Shown one piece after another: positions 36,882-44,613 of a DNA stretch of 49,175 bases (positions are counted from its first letter, which is position 1; every line of letters starts with the position of its first letter). The DNA is taken from positions 1-49,175 of IMG/VR virus record IMGVR_UViG_3300044859_001857. One strand, written 5' to 3'. The position numbers and the translations under genes are program-made. The notes under the pieces were generated by a model, which did no database searches, was not told the origin of the DNA, and saw nothing but the letters and a program-made list of their open reading frames with translations. The stretch is from a virus.

Positions 36882-37544
36882 CGTTTTAACAACCTCGTCA
36901 ATAATACCATATTCCACGGCTTCCTCGGCAGATAACCAAAAGTCACGAGTAGAGTCTAACTCAACTTGTTCTGCAGTTTTTCCACAGTAAGAACCCAAGA
37001 GTTCAAACAAGATTTTGTTGACCTTTTCCCATTCTTGAAAATTAATACGAGCGTCTTGGATGTTACCGCCAGCGCCCCCTGAGGTTTGGTGTAACATTGT
37101 TTTAGAGAAACGTAATGATGAACGTTTACCTTTGGTACCAGCACCTAACAAAACAGAACCCATAGACGCTGCCATCCCTGTATTTACAGTTCGGATATCA
37201 CATTTAATGTAATCCATAACGTCAACAATAGAAAGACCTGACTTTACACTACCACCAGGACTATCGATGTGCATCGTGATGTCCGTGGAATCAACAGAGT
37301 CTAAAAACATCAACTGTGCTTGCACTATGGTGGACATGTTGTCATCAACTCCACCCGCAACCCAAAGAATTCGGTCTCTCATCAATCGTGAGAAGATATC
37401 AATCTGAGTTGCTCGTAACTCCCTTTCTTCCAAAACATAAGGGGTTAATGATGATTCAATCTGTGATTGATAGTTATGAAGGTTCTGAGAACCTTTACCT
37501 AAGTGATTTACCCAATACTTTTCAAATTCTTTACCGTAGTTCAT
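36867..37544 (-). CDS. clpP: ClpP-like serine protease (225 aa)
   Basis: Catalytic triad visible: Ser in NTGMAASMGS (S127), His in TMLHQTSGGA (H152), Asp in STRDFWLSAEEA (D201). The oligomerisation strand MHIDSPGGSV and the C-terminal EYGIIDEVV also fit ClpP. The ATG at 37544 is chosen; 37553 is an alternative. Phage ClpP-like proteins may act as prohead maturation proteases or general proteases. It could be the enzyme cutting the leaders described here, but T4-type (I/L)xE specificity is not known for ClpP, so that is a guess. Confidence 0.85.
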   Translation of the reverse strand: MNYGKEFEKYWVNHLGKGSQNLHNYQSQIESSLTPYVLEERELRATQIDIFSRLMRDRILWVAGGVDDNMSTIVQAQLMFLDSVDSTDITMHIDSPGGSVKSGLSIVDVMDYIKCDIRTVNTGMAASMGSVLLGAGTKGKRSSLRFSKTMLHQTSGGAGGNIQDARINFQEWEKVNKILFELLGSYCGKTAEQVELDSTRDFWLSAEEAVEYGIIDEVVKTKKRG

Positions 37545-37568
37545 TTTTAACATTTTTAGTTTACAGTA

Positions 37569-37576
37569 CAAATATA
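37569..37576 (-). promoter_or_regulatory. Bacteroidota-type -7 box TATATTTG (minus strand)
   Basis: TAnnTTTG 24 nt before the ATG at 37544; separates clpP from the upstream carbamoyltransferase unit. Confidence 0.55.
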
Positions 37577-38221
37577 CTATAAACCAAGTATGTCATCAAC
37601 TATTTGAGAAGAATTTAATTCGTTCCAAGAACGAGGATGTTCGTATGACCAAAAAGATTTCCAATTACCAAAATAGAGTACTCCTTGAAATCTATCGTCA
37701 ACAGTTTTCCAATCTGTAGATGATTTAGGTAATCTACCTATTTTATATGTTTTGTAAGGTTCAACACCATCTATGTTGAAAAAGTTAGGTGTTAATTTAT
37801 TTAGATTATCAAACTTACTTTTAATAATTGGCTTACACCCACTTATTTTTGAATATTGTAAAACTTTGGACATCCAAAATTTGGCTTCGTCCTCATCATT
37901 AGTTGTGATTTCAAAATTAACTAATTTACCCCTATCATTGTATCTGTGAGACCATATTAAAGATAAACCAATCTCACTATCATATTTGTAGATTAATATT
38001 TCAAAGTCCATGTAAAACTTAATATCAAGTTGAAACATCTTTTTTTGACCGTAGATGTTTTTACTTGTTATGTGATATCCTTGAACAAGTTTACTTATTT
38101 GAGACTTTTTTGGATACTCCCTAACCTCTACATAATATAAGTTATCAGGTCCATCAACATTAACCTTGATACCATCGTTAAAATCATAGTAAATTTTTAT
38201 ATCATCTATTTTGGTATACAT
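37577..38221 (-). CDS. half-length strand-loop-strand heptosyltransferase-like protein (214 aa)
   Basis: The N-terminal ~110 residues are beta-rich (IYYDFNDGIKVNVDGPDNLY; GYHITSKNIYGQKKMFQLDI; IWSHRYNDRGKLVNFEI), like the strand-loop-strand domain in front of autotransporter O-heptosyltransferase-type enzymes. Next come EAKFWMSKVLQYSKISGCKP, VEPYKTYKIGRLP and an end SSQIVDDILGL, where family members continue into the GT9-like catalytic half. Here the protein stops, so it looks like a shortened relative. It overlaps the carbamoyltransferase by 20 nt. From memory of the family only. Confidence 0.45.
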   Translation of the reverse strand: MYTKIDDIKIYYDFNDGIKVNVDGPDNLYYVEVREYPKKSQISKLVQGYHITSKNIYGQKKMFQLDIKFYMDFEILIYKYDSEIGLSLIWSHRYNDRGKLVNFEITTNDEDEAKFWMSKVLQYSKISGCKPIIKSKFDNLNKLTPNFFNIDGVEPYKTYKIGRLPKSSTDWKTVDDRFQGVLYFGNWKSFWSYEHPRSWNELNSSQIVDDILGL

Positions 38222-39797
38222 AATTTCCTATAACTAATTTATCAACAACTTTATTTTTCAAATGATTAAAGGCGTGTGAGGGGTTTTCAATTATTGGTTC
38301 TCCGTGAGTATTGAATGATGTATTTAATATCGCGGGAATTGACGATAATTCAAAATATTGTTTCATCAACTGATATATTTTTGGGTTATTCTCACTTGTA
38401 ATTACCTGTGGTCGTGCGGTTTTATCTGATTTCTGAACCACCGCAGGAATTTTGTCCATCCACTCAGTTTTTGTTGAGTAACATATTGTCATGAACTGAG
38501 CGGAATATTTTGATTTGTTGGTTGTAAACAAATCTTCAAAATACTCATCCAAGACCATCGGTGCGAACGGCATTGTGTCGTACCTGTTTAATCTACGATT
38601 AAGAACTTTATGGGTCTCTAATTGAGTTGGTCTAACCAATAAACTTCTATTACCTAACGCTCTTGGTCCAAACTCCATACCCCCATCAAACCATCCGATG
38701 ATTTTTCCTGAATGAATGTCTTTGGCAATTTCATCATAATCTAATCCCGTTCTAATGAAATCAAATTCTCTTGAGAACTCATAAATGGATTCTTCATCAT
38801 AACTTGGACCAAATGAAAAATTTGTCAATTTCAAAGGTTTTTTTAATTCACCCAATTGATTTGATTTCCAAAGAGCTGCACCTAAAGACAATCCTTCATC
38901 ACCCATTGGTGGGTATACAAACAATTCGTCTAACCAATCCAATTCATTTAACTTTTGGTTTAGTTTGACATTTGCAAACAATCCACCGGCAACTGCGATT
39001 TTGGTGTACTCAGGAAATTTTTTATGAATATCATTAAAGAATTCAATCATTAAATCTTCGGTTAGTTTTTGAAGATTATATGAAATAATTTCTCTTTGTT
39101 TTGGTGTTTTCATCAGACCATCATGATACATTGAATCTATGAGGAACTTGGTTTTTTCTGCGGTTGCTGAAGGTGAGAAATTAAAATTCTCATACTTTAT
39201 AACACTTGATAGTAGATTATGAATCTTTTCATCGTAGTGTCCTTCAGGTGCCATACCCATGAGCTTACCTTCATCCTTACACATTTTCCATTTACCTTGC
39301 ATGTATTGGTCATAACCCATAATACCTGATGTGACAAATGCCCAAATGTGTGCTAAACTTCCTGATGTTGATTGTTCAAGATTGAATATCTCTAACATCT
39401 TACCATCTTCACATAGAAAAATTTTCATTAGGTGTTCATGACCACCACCATCATAAGACAAAGTCAAAACTTTACCGTCCATTCCCGAAGTGAAATAGGC
39501 ACCGGCACAGTGTGCTGTGTGGTGAGAGATTATTTCATAAGGTTTACCGTTAGAAATAAAACTTGTGTAAGGTTCATGACTTGGGAAAACATCAACACGG
39601 TAATCAGAATCTTCAAATTTCAAACCGGTGACTTCTTCAATCTTTGCATGTGACTTTTCAGGTAAACAGTCGTGATTATCACCCGCTTTTAATCGGGTCA
39701 TTCTCTCCTCTTCAAGACAGTTTATTATTTCACCATCTTTAACTAAAGAGATAGATTGACTATGGTAACCTGTGTAGATTCCGTAGATTGTGCTCAT
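38202..39797 (-). CDS. carbamoyltransferase, NodU/CmcH family, copy 2 (531 aa)
   Basis: The N-terminal Kae1-like domain has YTGYHSQSISLVKDGEI, HHTAH (H92, H93, H96) for metal binding and TLSYDGGGHE (D116). The C-terminal domain shows GWFDGGMEFGPRALGNRSLL, NRYDTMPFAPMVL, KTARPQVI and LNTSFNTHGEPIIENP. These enzymes carbamoylate hydroxyl groups (sugars, antibiotics) from carbamoyl phosphate and ATP. The 1-nt gap to the other copy and overlap with the glycosyltransferase-like gene point to one pathway acting on a sugar, nucleoside or modified base. Confidence 0.85.
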   Translation of the reverse strand: MSTIYGIYTGYHSQSISLVKDGEIINCLEEERMTRLKAGDNHDCLPEKSHAKIEEVTGLKFEDSDYRVDVFPSHEPYTSFISNGKPYEIISHHTAHCAGAYFTSGMDGKVLTLSYDGGGHEHLMKIFLCEDGKMLEIFNLEQSTSGSLAHIWAFVTSGIMGYDQYMQGKWKMCKDEGKLMGMAPEGHYDEKIHNLLSSVIKYENFNFSPSATAEKTKFLIDSMYHDGLMKTPKQREIISYNLQKLTEDLMIEFFNDIHKKFPEYTKIAVAGGLFANVKLNQKLNELDWLDELFVYPPMGDEGLSLGAALWKSNQLGELKKPLKLTNFSFGPSYDEESIYEFSREFDFIRTGLDYDEIAKDIHSGKIIGWFDGGMEFGPRALGNRSLLVRPTQLETHKVLNRRLNRYDTMPFAPMVLDEYFEDLFTTNKSKYSAQFMTICYSTKTEWMDKIPAVVQKSDKTARPQVITSENNPKIYQLMKQYFELSSIPAILNTSFNTHGEPIIENPSHAFNHLKNKVVDKLVIGNYVYQNR

Positions 39798-39798
39798 A

Positions 39799-41478
39799 CT
39801 ATCTATTTTGAACTATAACGTAATTTCCTATAACAAGATAATTTAAATAACAGTTGTGAAGAGCTCTAATGGCATCATGTGGGGTTTCAACAATAGGTTC
39901 TCTCGGTCCATTGAAACTTGTATTCAACAATACGGGTACCCCTGTTTTGTTATAGAATGAAGAAATTATTTGATGAAATCTTGGATTATTGTCCTTTGTT
40001 ACTGATTGATATCTTGCGGATTTATCAATGTGAGTAACGGCAGGAATTCTGTCCCACCATTCAGGTTTAACTTGACTGGTAACCAACATGTGTGGTGAGT
40101 AGGTATCTAATTCAAAAATTTCACTTTGATGTTCAAACAATACTGCGGGTGCAAAAGGACGATACCACTCTCTGAATTTAATATCATGATTGATATGGTC
40201 TTTCATCCAATGAGGTATTGGAGATGAGATGATTGACCTATTACCAAGAGCTCTTGGACCAATTTCAGAACCACCTTGATACCAACCAATAACTCTATTG
40301 TTAACTAATTTATCTGAGATAAATTCAACTAAATCATCAAAATTTGGATAATGGGTTGCTTCACAGTTTGGGAAATCTTCTAATGCTTTTAGGAAATTTT
40401 CCTCAGAATATGTTTTACCTAAATAAGGGGAAATCATTTCCGTCTTTTCAATATCCGCAACTTGTTGATATGCATACCATGCACAACCTAATGGGATTCC
40501 ACTATCATCTGACGGTGGTAAAAAGAAACAACCATCGTAAAGACCTGATTTTAAGATTCGTTCATTTGAATTACAATTTAAAAAAGAACCACCTGCAGTA
40601 CAAACATTGTTTGATTTTGTTAATTTTTTTGCTAATTCAGATAACATAACAGAAATTCTCTCTTGTTCTCTCTGATAAATTCCCGCAACACAAGCCCTTG
40701 AGAAGAAGTCAGATTTCCAAGTCACATTTGGGTAGATTGTATTATTTGGGATGCAAATATCGGTTTGAGTTGAATCAGTCCAATGGGCAAATTTTGGTGC
40801 CTCATCCACAATATCTTGATTGGCGTATGATGCCAGTCCCATCAGTTTACCTGCGGGCCAAGTTTGGGTTCTTGGTTCATAAACAAGTTGAACTGAACCT
40901 TCAGAATACATGGTACCAACCGAAGTACATTCATTAGTGTTAATATCGGGAGGAGATATAATCCATTTTTTATAGACTTCAGTGTAACCTGACTTGGTTA
41001 AATGGTAAAGTGAAATACCTTCAGTCAAGTCTTGTTGTCCACTTAAAACTTTTTCGTATTCTTCAGGATACCAATTTTTTGTTTGATTATCTGAATTCAA
41101 AATACTTCCTGATGCATCCGCCACTATGATTGCAGATTCTTCCATTCCTGATGAAAAGAATGTTGAATAAGCGTGAGCCAAGTGGTGTGGAATATGAATC
41201 AACTTCTTTCTTGGTAGATTCCAAAACTTTTGAAGTTGTTCATAAGTTGTATCAGTAACTTCAGTTGTACTGTAGACAATCAAATCAACATCATCAAGGG
41301 TGTATTTGTATTCATTCAAACAATATAAAATTGAATCCAAGGGAATTACACCACCTTGATATGCACCATCATTTTTTACCCGAGATAATCTTTCTTGAGT
41401 AATTGCAATTAGAACCTCACCATCTTTGATAAGTGCAGCTCCTTTGTCGTGACCGACAGAAAAACCTAATACTATCAT
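39799..41478 (-). CDS. carbamoyltransferase, NodU/CmcH family, copy 1 (559 aa)
   Basis: Starts MIVLGFSVGHDKGAALIKDG. Conserved parts: IPHHLAHAYSTFFSSGM (H98, H99, H102), VADASGS (D121), GWYQGGSEIGPRALGNRSII, REWYRPFAPAVL, SARYQSVTKDNNPRFHQI and VLLNTSFNGPREPIVETP. Clearly a paralogue of the next gene but diverged, so the two probably act on different positions or substrates. The upstream 97-aa gene ends in an ATGA overlap with it. Confidence 0.85.
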   Translation of the reverse strand: MIVLGFSVGHDKGAALIKDGEVLIAITQERLSRVKNDGAYQGGVIPLDSILYCLNEYKYTLDDVDLIVYSTTEVTDTTYEQLQKFWNLPRKKLIHIPHHLAHAYSTFFSSGMEESAIIVADASGSILNSDNQTKNWYPEEYEKVLSGQQDLTEGISLYHLTKSGYTEVYKKWIISPPDINTNECTSVGTMYSEGSVQLVYEPRTQTWPAGKLMGLASYANQDIVDEAPKFAHWTDSTQTDICIPNNTIYPNVTWKSDFFSRACVAGIYQREQERISVMLSELAKKLTKSNNVCTAGGSFLNCNSNERILKSGLYDGCFFLPPSDDSGIPLGCAWYAYQQVADIEKTEMISPYLGKTYSEENFLKALEDFPNCEATHYPNFDDLVEFISDKLVNNRVIGWYQGGSEIGPRALGNRSIISSPIPHWMKDHINHDIKFREWYRPFAPAVLFEHQSEIFELDTYSPHMLVTSQVKPEWWDRIPAVTHIDKSARYQSVTKDNNPRFHQIISSFYNKTGVPVLLNTSFNGPREPIVETPHDAIRALHNCYLNYLVIGNYVIVQNR

Positions 41479-41768
41479 TCTTGAGTTTCTTGGGTTTCTT
41501 GATTTTCTTGGGTTTCTTCTTCGGGTTCGTTAATGTTAACCGAAGTGCCAGCTTCTAAATCACCATCATACTTTTGAATGTGAACAGCGTTGTTAAGTTT
41601 GAATACCGCAACTTTATCAGTTTCTTCAGGAAGAACAATTCCCATTTCAGGTAAAATATCAACGATAATACCTTGGCCATTATCCAACATAAGAGAGATT
41701 GCCTGTGAGAACACAATAGATGCGTTTAATAAGTCGTTTTGAGTTAGTTCATTATTTTGTGATTCCAT
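41475..41768 (-). CDS. small protein with Gln/Glu/Thr tail (97 aa)
   Basis: Residues 1-70 look globular (IVFSQAISLMLDNGQGIIVD), and the C-terminus is a run of QE/TQE units (EEETQENQETQETQE). ATGA overlap with the carbamoyltransferase start. No known family. Confidence 0.55.
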   Translation of the reverse strand: MESQNNELTQNDLLNASIVFSQAISLMLDNGQGIIVDILPEMGIVLPEETDKVAVFKLNNAVHIQKYDGDLEAGTSVNINEPEEETQENQETQETQE

Positions 41769-41794
41769 AATATTTTTTTTAAAAAGTAAGTTTT

Positions 41795-42286
41795 TTAGTT
41801 AGAAAGAAAAGATTGATTAACAGCATCCCATAGATTATTTAACCCATCGTAGTCGTTAATAAATGTTGGTTGAGTTGGTTTAACTCTTAGTATCATACGA
41901 GACTCTTCGGGTGTTTTATTACCCTTCTTTAAATTACATTTTGAACAACAAGTTACCAAGTTGGTCCAAGTGTTACGACCCCCTCTTGAACGAGGTTGAA
42001 TGTGGTCAATCGTTAAATCACGAGTAGAACCGCAATATCCACACTGGTGTCCATCTCTTTTGAAGATTCTATGACGGTTAACACTAATACCGGAACTACG
42101 GTAATTGATATAACGAAGCAAACGGATAATAAGTGGGCGTACGTATGTCTTATACGTTGTAACGATAGGATTCTCATCTTGTTTGATGACTTCAGCTTTT
42201 CCTTTATCCACCAATACAAATCCTCTTTGAAGCGATGTAACGTTCAAAGGGGTGTAGTCATAGTTTAATACCAACACTTGTTGCAT
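41795..42286 (-). CDS. HNH endonuclease (163 aa)
   Basis: Zinc-binding HNH: CGYCG (C82, C85), LTIDHIQPRSRGGRNTWTNL (D94, H95, N109) and CCSKCNLKKGNKTP (C114, C117). The N-terminal VLVLNYDYTPLNVTSLQRGF is typical of stand-alone HNH5-type proteins of phages and bacteria. It may be a homing or packaging-type nuclease. A TATATTTG box lies 4 nt before ATG. Confidence 0.9.
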   Translation of the reverse strand: MQQVLVLNYDYTPLNVTSLQRGFVLVDKGKAEVIKQDENPIVTTYKTYVRPLIIRLLRYINYRSSGISVNRHRIFKRDGHQCGYCGSTRDLTIDHIQPRSRGGRNTWTNLVTCCSKCNLKKGNKTPEESRMILRVKPTQPTFINDYDGLNNLWDAVNQSFLSN

Positions 42287-42290
42287 AACA

Positions 42291-42298
42291 CAAATATA
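42291..42298 (-). promoter_or_regulatory. Bacteroidota-type -7 box TATATTTG (minus strand)
   Basis: TAnnTTTG with exactly 4 nt between box and ATG at 42286. Confidence 0.7.
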
Positions 42299-42314
42299 AT
42301 TCTTTTAATAATAA

Positions 42315-42339
42315 TAAAAAAGGGGTCAAATGACCCCTT
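42315..42339 (-). terminator. rho-independent terminator, minus strand
   Basis: AAGGGGTC/GACCCCTT stem with an ATTT loop; on the minus strand it is followed by TTTTTT. It ends the transcript of the 35-aa frame at 42462. Confidence 0.8.
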
Positions 42340-42354
42340 AACACTTTTTTCCGT

Positions 42355-42462
42355 TTATTTTATGCGTTCATGGGTCCGAAATACAGAGTGCTCATCCGAT
42401 GCACTATAATTTGAAATTAGTGTACCAAGATGATGTAAAAATGTATTCCAATAATTGAACAT
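42355..42462 (-). CDS. 35-aa peptide with own promoter-like motif and terminator
   Basis: Start at 42462 (MFNYWNTFLHHLGTLISNYS) lies 12 nt downstream of a minus-strand ATATTTATG motif (42466-42474), the commonest spacing in this window. A terminator follows 16 nt after its stop. Function unknown; it could also be a small RNA gene. Confidence 0.4.
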   Translation of the reverse strand: MFNYWNTFLHHLGTLISNYSASDEHSVFRTHERIK

Positions 42463-42486
42463 AATCATAAATATAGTAAAAATTTG

Positions 42487-42518
42487 TTTGGAACCAAATG
42501 ATTTTTATAGTATATTTG
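42487..42518 (+). promoter_or_regulatory. Bacteroidota promoter TTTG-20 nt-TATATTTG
   Basis: TTTG at 42487-42490, a 20-nt spacer and TATATTTG at 42511-42518, the full -33/-7 consensus. It drives the gene at 42574. Confidence 0.75.
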
Positions 42519-42573
42519 TATTCTTGTTAAATCAAGATTAACTTTTTATAAACAACAGATACATATTATTACC

Positions 42574-42771
42574 ATGACTAACGAAGAACTTTCAGAATAT
42601 TACGGTTTCAAGGCCCATGAGTATGGGTTTTTTGAACTTTGGAGAGATGTAACATGTGACTACATGAATAAGAATCCGAAATCGGATAGGTCAGAAGTAT
42701 ATGGTAGATTTTTCATTCAGTTACTTGATGAAAAGAACCAATCTCCCTTAAAAAGGGTGGTTAGTATTTGA
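42574..42771 (+). CDS. unknown small protein (65 aa)
   Basis: Begins MTNEELSEYYGFKAHEYGFF. Helical, mixed charge, no recognised family. Expressed from the promoter at 42487 with a ~55-nt leader. The tRNA-Pro promoter begins within its last codons. Confidence 0.55.
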   Translation: MTNEELSEYYGFKAHEYGFFELWRDVTCDYMNKNPKSDRSEVYGRFFIQLLDEKNQSPLKRVVSI

Positions 42772-42797
42772 TTTTCACACAATAATTTTTATCTTTG
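42767..42797 (+). promoter_or_regulatory. Bacteroidota promoter TTTG-19 nt-TATCTTTG for tRNA-Pro
   Basis: TTTG (42767-42770), 19-nt spacer, TATCTTTG (42790-42797), 9 nt before the tRNA's first base. The -33 element overlaps the stop codon of the preceding gene. Confidence 0.8.
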
Positions 42798-42806
42798 TAT
42801 TAACAA

Positions 42807-42882
42807 CGGGAAGTGGCGCAAGTGGTAGCGCACCTGGTTTGGGACCAGGGGGTTGCAGGTTCGAGTCCTGTCTTCCCGACCA
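42807..42882 (+). tRNA. tRNA-Pro(TGG)
   Basis: CGGGAAG acceptor pairs with CTTCCCG; anticodon stem CCTGG/CCAGG with loop TTTGGGA, anticodon TGG. 3' CCA is encoded. A C at the first position is typical of tRNA-Pro. Confidence 0.95.
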
Positions 42883-42895
42883 ATTTTTTTAAACT

Positions 42896-43138
42896 ATGGA
42901 AGCAATATTAAAATTTGATTTAAATGAGTTTGATGACCAAGTAGCTCATATGCGTGCAATTAGAGCTCTTGACTTGTGTTTGATGATTAATGATTTTGAG
43001 GAGGAATTACGAAAATTGGTCAAATATTCTCCTGATAGTCTTTCAGATGAGAAGTATCAAGGATACGTTGAGGTACGAGACAAATTTTATGAAATATTGA
43101 ATAGACACTCAATTGACATGGAAAAACTAATTTATTAA
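42896..43138 (+). CDS. conserved small phage protein (80 aa)
   Basis: The N-terminus MEAILKFDLNEFDDQVAHMR and LRKLVKYSPDSLSDEKYQGY match a small helical family of phage proteins (MxAILKFDLP...AxxAxxL...LRxxxKY) that I recall without a known function. Sits 13 nt after the tRNA-Pro and is followed by the gene at 43140 after 1 nt. Confidence 0.6.
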   Translation: MEAILKFDLNEFDDQVAHMRAIRALDLCLMINDFEEELRKLVKYSPDSLSDEKYQGYVEVRDKFYEILNRHSIDMEKLIY

Positions 43139-43139
43139 T

Positions 43140-43343
43140 ATGGTATACGTTATTTTAAAACACATAGACTGGAATGGAGAAAAAAAGACTGTCATTGTAA
43201 ATGATAGTGAGGGTGAATCCATTGAATTTGAAACTCTTGAGCAAGCAGAAAAGATTAGAGAACTTTTCCAAAACAACACCACTCACTCAAGTGTTTACGA
43301 AATCAGAGAAATAGGTCATGGCACATCCACTAGAGCACAGTAA
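43140..43343 (+). CDS. unknown small protein (67 aa)
   Basis: Beta/alpha composition (VILKHIDWNGEKKTVIVNDS, then TLEQAEKIRELFQNN). No family recognised. Overlaps the next gene by 26 nt in another frame. Confidence 0.5.
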   Translation: MVYVILKHIDWNGEKKTVIVNDSEGESIEFETLEQAEKIRELFQNNTTHSSVYEIREIGHGTSTRAQ

Positions 43344-43671
43344 ATCTTCTGCCCACAAGTTTGGTGGTAAACCTGAAGACTATGACCACATCCACCAATG
43401 GTTGGATGAAACCAAAGGATGGTTTGGCGATTCATTACACAGAATGTTTCGCCACCATTCTGAAGGTATTTTTGAACTTGAAAACAAGTTCGGTAAAAGT
43501 TTTGTGAACTCAGACGGTAAAACGGTTTATACTCGTTATGTTGGTGAACAACATGTAAAAGAAGACTGTAATGGGTACATACCATCAGCCAAAGAATGGA
43601 TAAATGGTCTAAATTTGGAAAAAAAACCAGTTTGGATGGTTAAAACTCTGAAGTTGAGTTTTACCGACTGA
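43318..43671 (+). CDS. DUF6915-like protein (117 aa)
   Basis: The sequence MAHPLEHSKSSAHKFGGKPE, DYDHIHQWLDETKGWFGDSL, HRMFRHHSEGIFELE and TRYVGEQHVKEDCNGYIPSA fits a widespread family (I recall DUF6915) with many conserved His residues (H33, H47, H48), suggesting metal binding. Function unknown. The stop leads into a late motif for the next gene. Confidence 0.6.
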   Translation: MAHPLEHSKSSAHKFGGKPEDYDHIHQWLDETKGWFGDSLHRMFRHHSEGIFELENKFGKSFVNSDGKTVYTRYVGEQHVKEDCNGYIPSAKEWINGLNLEKKPVWMVKTLKLSFTD

Positions 43672-43681
43672 TATTTATAAA
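43671..43681 (+). promoter_or_regulatory. putative late promoter motif ATATTTATAAA
   Basis: First base overlaps the preceding stop and lies exactly 12 nt before the ATG at 43683. Confidence 0.6.
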
Positions 43682-43682
43682 C

Positions 43683-44387
43683 ATGATTACACCTGAAGAA
43701 AGCAAAGCATTTAAATACTTAAAAAAATATTCGTTGAGTCTTGGAATTGACGAAGTAGAATTCTCATTTGAATATGAGTACAGTCCCGCTACCGATGTTG
43801 AGGTTGATTTTTTTACATCAACAAGTGGTAGAGGTTATTATAATGAAAATATACAAGTACCTCAAGCAATTGCCGTTAAAATTTTGGAATTTTACAACCG
43901 AGAGCTCAAAGACAAAATTGAAGATGTATGGCAAAATTTTCCTGGTGATGATGAGTTTAGTCAGGGAGGTATGTATTTAAGGTTCAACTTTGGTATTTCA
44001 GAAGTATCTGCAACAGTATGGGCAGATTATTATGGCGCTGGCGATGAACAAATTGAAGAATGGGAAGTTGACGGAGATACAAGACTTGCTGAGTGTATTA
44101 ATGATTTAAAATCAATGGATGATGAAATAATCACGGCAACCTTAGATTTCAGTGGTGGTGGTGATTCAGGGTATATTGAAGATGATATGACAACAAATTT
44201 TAGTACAGATAGTGCACCTGAAAGTTGTAAAGATTATATGTATGATAAGTTACCTGGTGGATGGGAAATCAACGAGGGTAGTCAAGGTTCGGGTGTGTTT
44301 GATGTTAGTAAAGGTACTTTCACATTGTTTTATACCGAAAACATTGAAGGACAACACACCAATACTTTTTTTGAAGAAACTTTCTAA
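43683..44387 (+). CDS. acidic DUF6878-like protein (234 aa)
   Basis: Strongly acidic. The C-terminal LDFSGGGDSGYIED ... LPGGWEINEGSQGSGVFDVS resembles the SGGGDSG...GGWExNxGSxG pattern that I associate with DUF6878-type proteins; their function is unknown to me. The only gene of the tRNA region with a late-type motif. Confidence 0.45.
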   Translation: MITPEESKAFKYLKKYSLSLGIDEVEFSFEYEYSPATDVEVDFFTSTSGRGYYNENIQVPQAIAVKILEFYNRELKDKIEDVWQNFPGDDEFSQGGMYLRFNFGISEVSATVWADYYGAGDEQIEEWEVDGDTRLAECINDLKSMDDEIITATLDFSGGGDSGYIEDDMTTNFSTDSAPESCKDYMYDKLPGGWEINEGSQGSGVFDVSKGTFTLFYTENIEGQHTNTFFEETF

Positions 44388-44391
44388 ATCG

Positions 44392-44422
44392 TTTGGACTC
44401 TCAAAAATTTAACATATATTTG
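44392..44422 (+). promoter_or_regulatory. Bacteroidota promoter TTTG-19 nt-TATATTTG for tRNA-Leu
   Basis: TTTG (44392-44395), 19-nt spacer, TATATTTG (44415-44422), 9 nt before the tRNA start, the same layout as for tRNA-Pro. Confidence 0.8.
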
Positions 44423-44431
44423 TAGTGTAAT

Positions 44432-44516
44432 GCCGATGTGGTGTAAAGGTAGCCACGAGGGACTTAAAATCCCTTGGACAGTAGTGTCCGTGCCGGTTCG
44501 AGTCCGGCCATCGGTA
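44432..44516 (+). tRNA. tRNA-Leu(TAA)
   Basis: Acceptor GCCGATG/CATCGGT (one G-T pair), anticodon loop CTTAAAA in stem AGGGA/TCCCT, long variable arm (class II). No encoded CCA. Confidence 0.9.
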
Positions 44517-44525
44517 CAAAATTTT

Positions 44526-44597
44526 GTGTGATAGCTCAGTTGGTAAGAGCAGGATTCTTATACAATCAAGGTCATGGGTTCAAATCCCATTCACACA
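44526..44597 (+). tRNA. tRNA-Ile(TAT), slightly irregular
   Basis: Acceptor GTGTGAT/TTCACAC with a T-T mismatch at the last pair; D and T arms are clear (TGGGTTCAAATCCCA). Anticodon loop CTTATAC reads TAT (AUA codons); the first anticodon-stem pair is G-A. Useful in an AT-rich genome where AUA is common. Confidence 0.65.
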
Positions 44598-44613
44598 ACA
44601 TATACAAAACATC

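Noticed and set aside
42047-42268. Antisense frames opposite hnh, carbamoyltransferase and clpP genes
   Set aside because: They lack promoters and family motifs and simply mirror the codons of strong genes on the other strand.
44524-44613. Upstream extension of the thioesterase frame
   Set aside because: It passes through the tRNA-Ile gene; the ATG at 44614 gives the normal family length.
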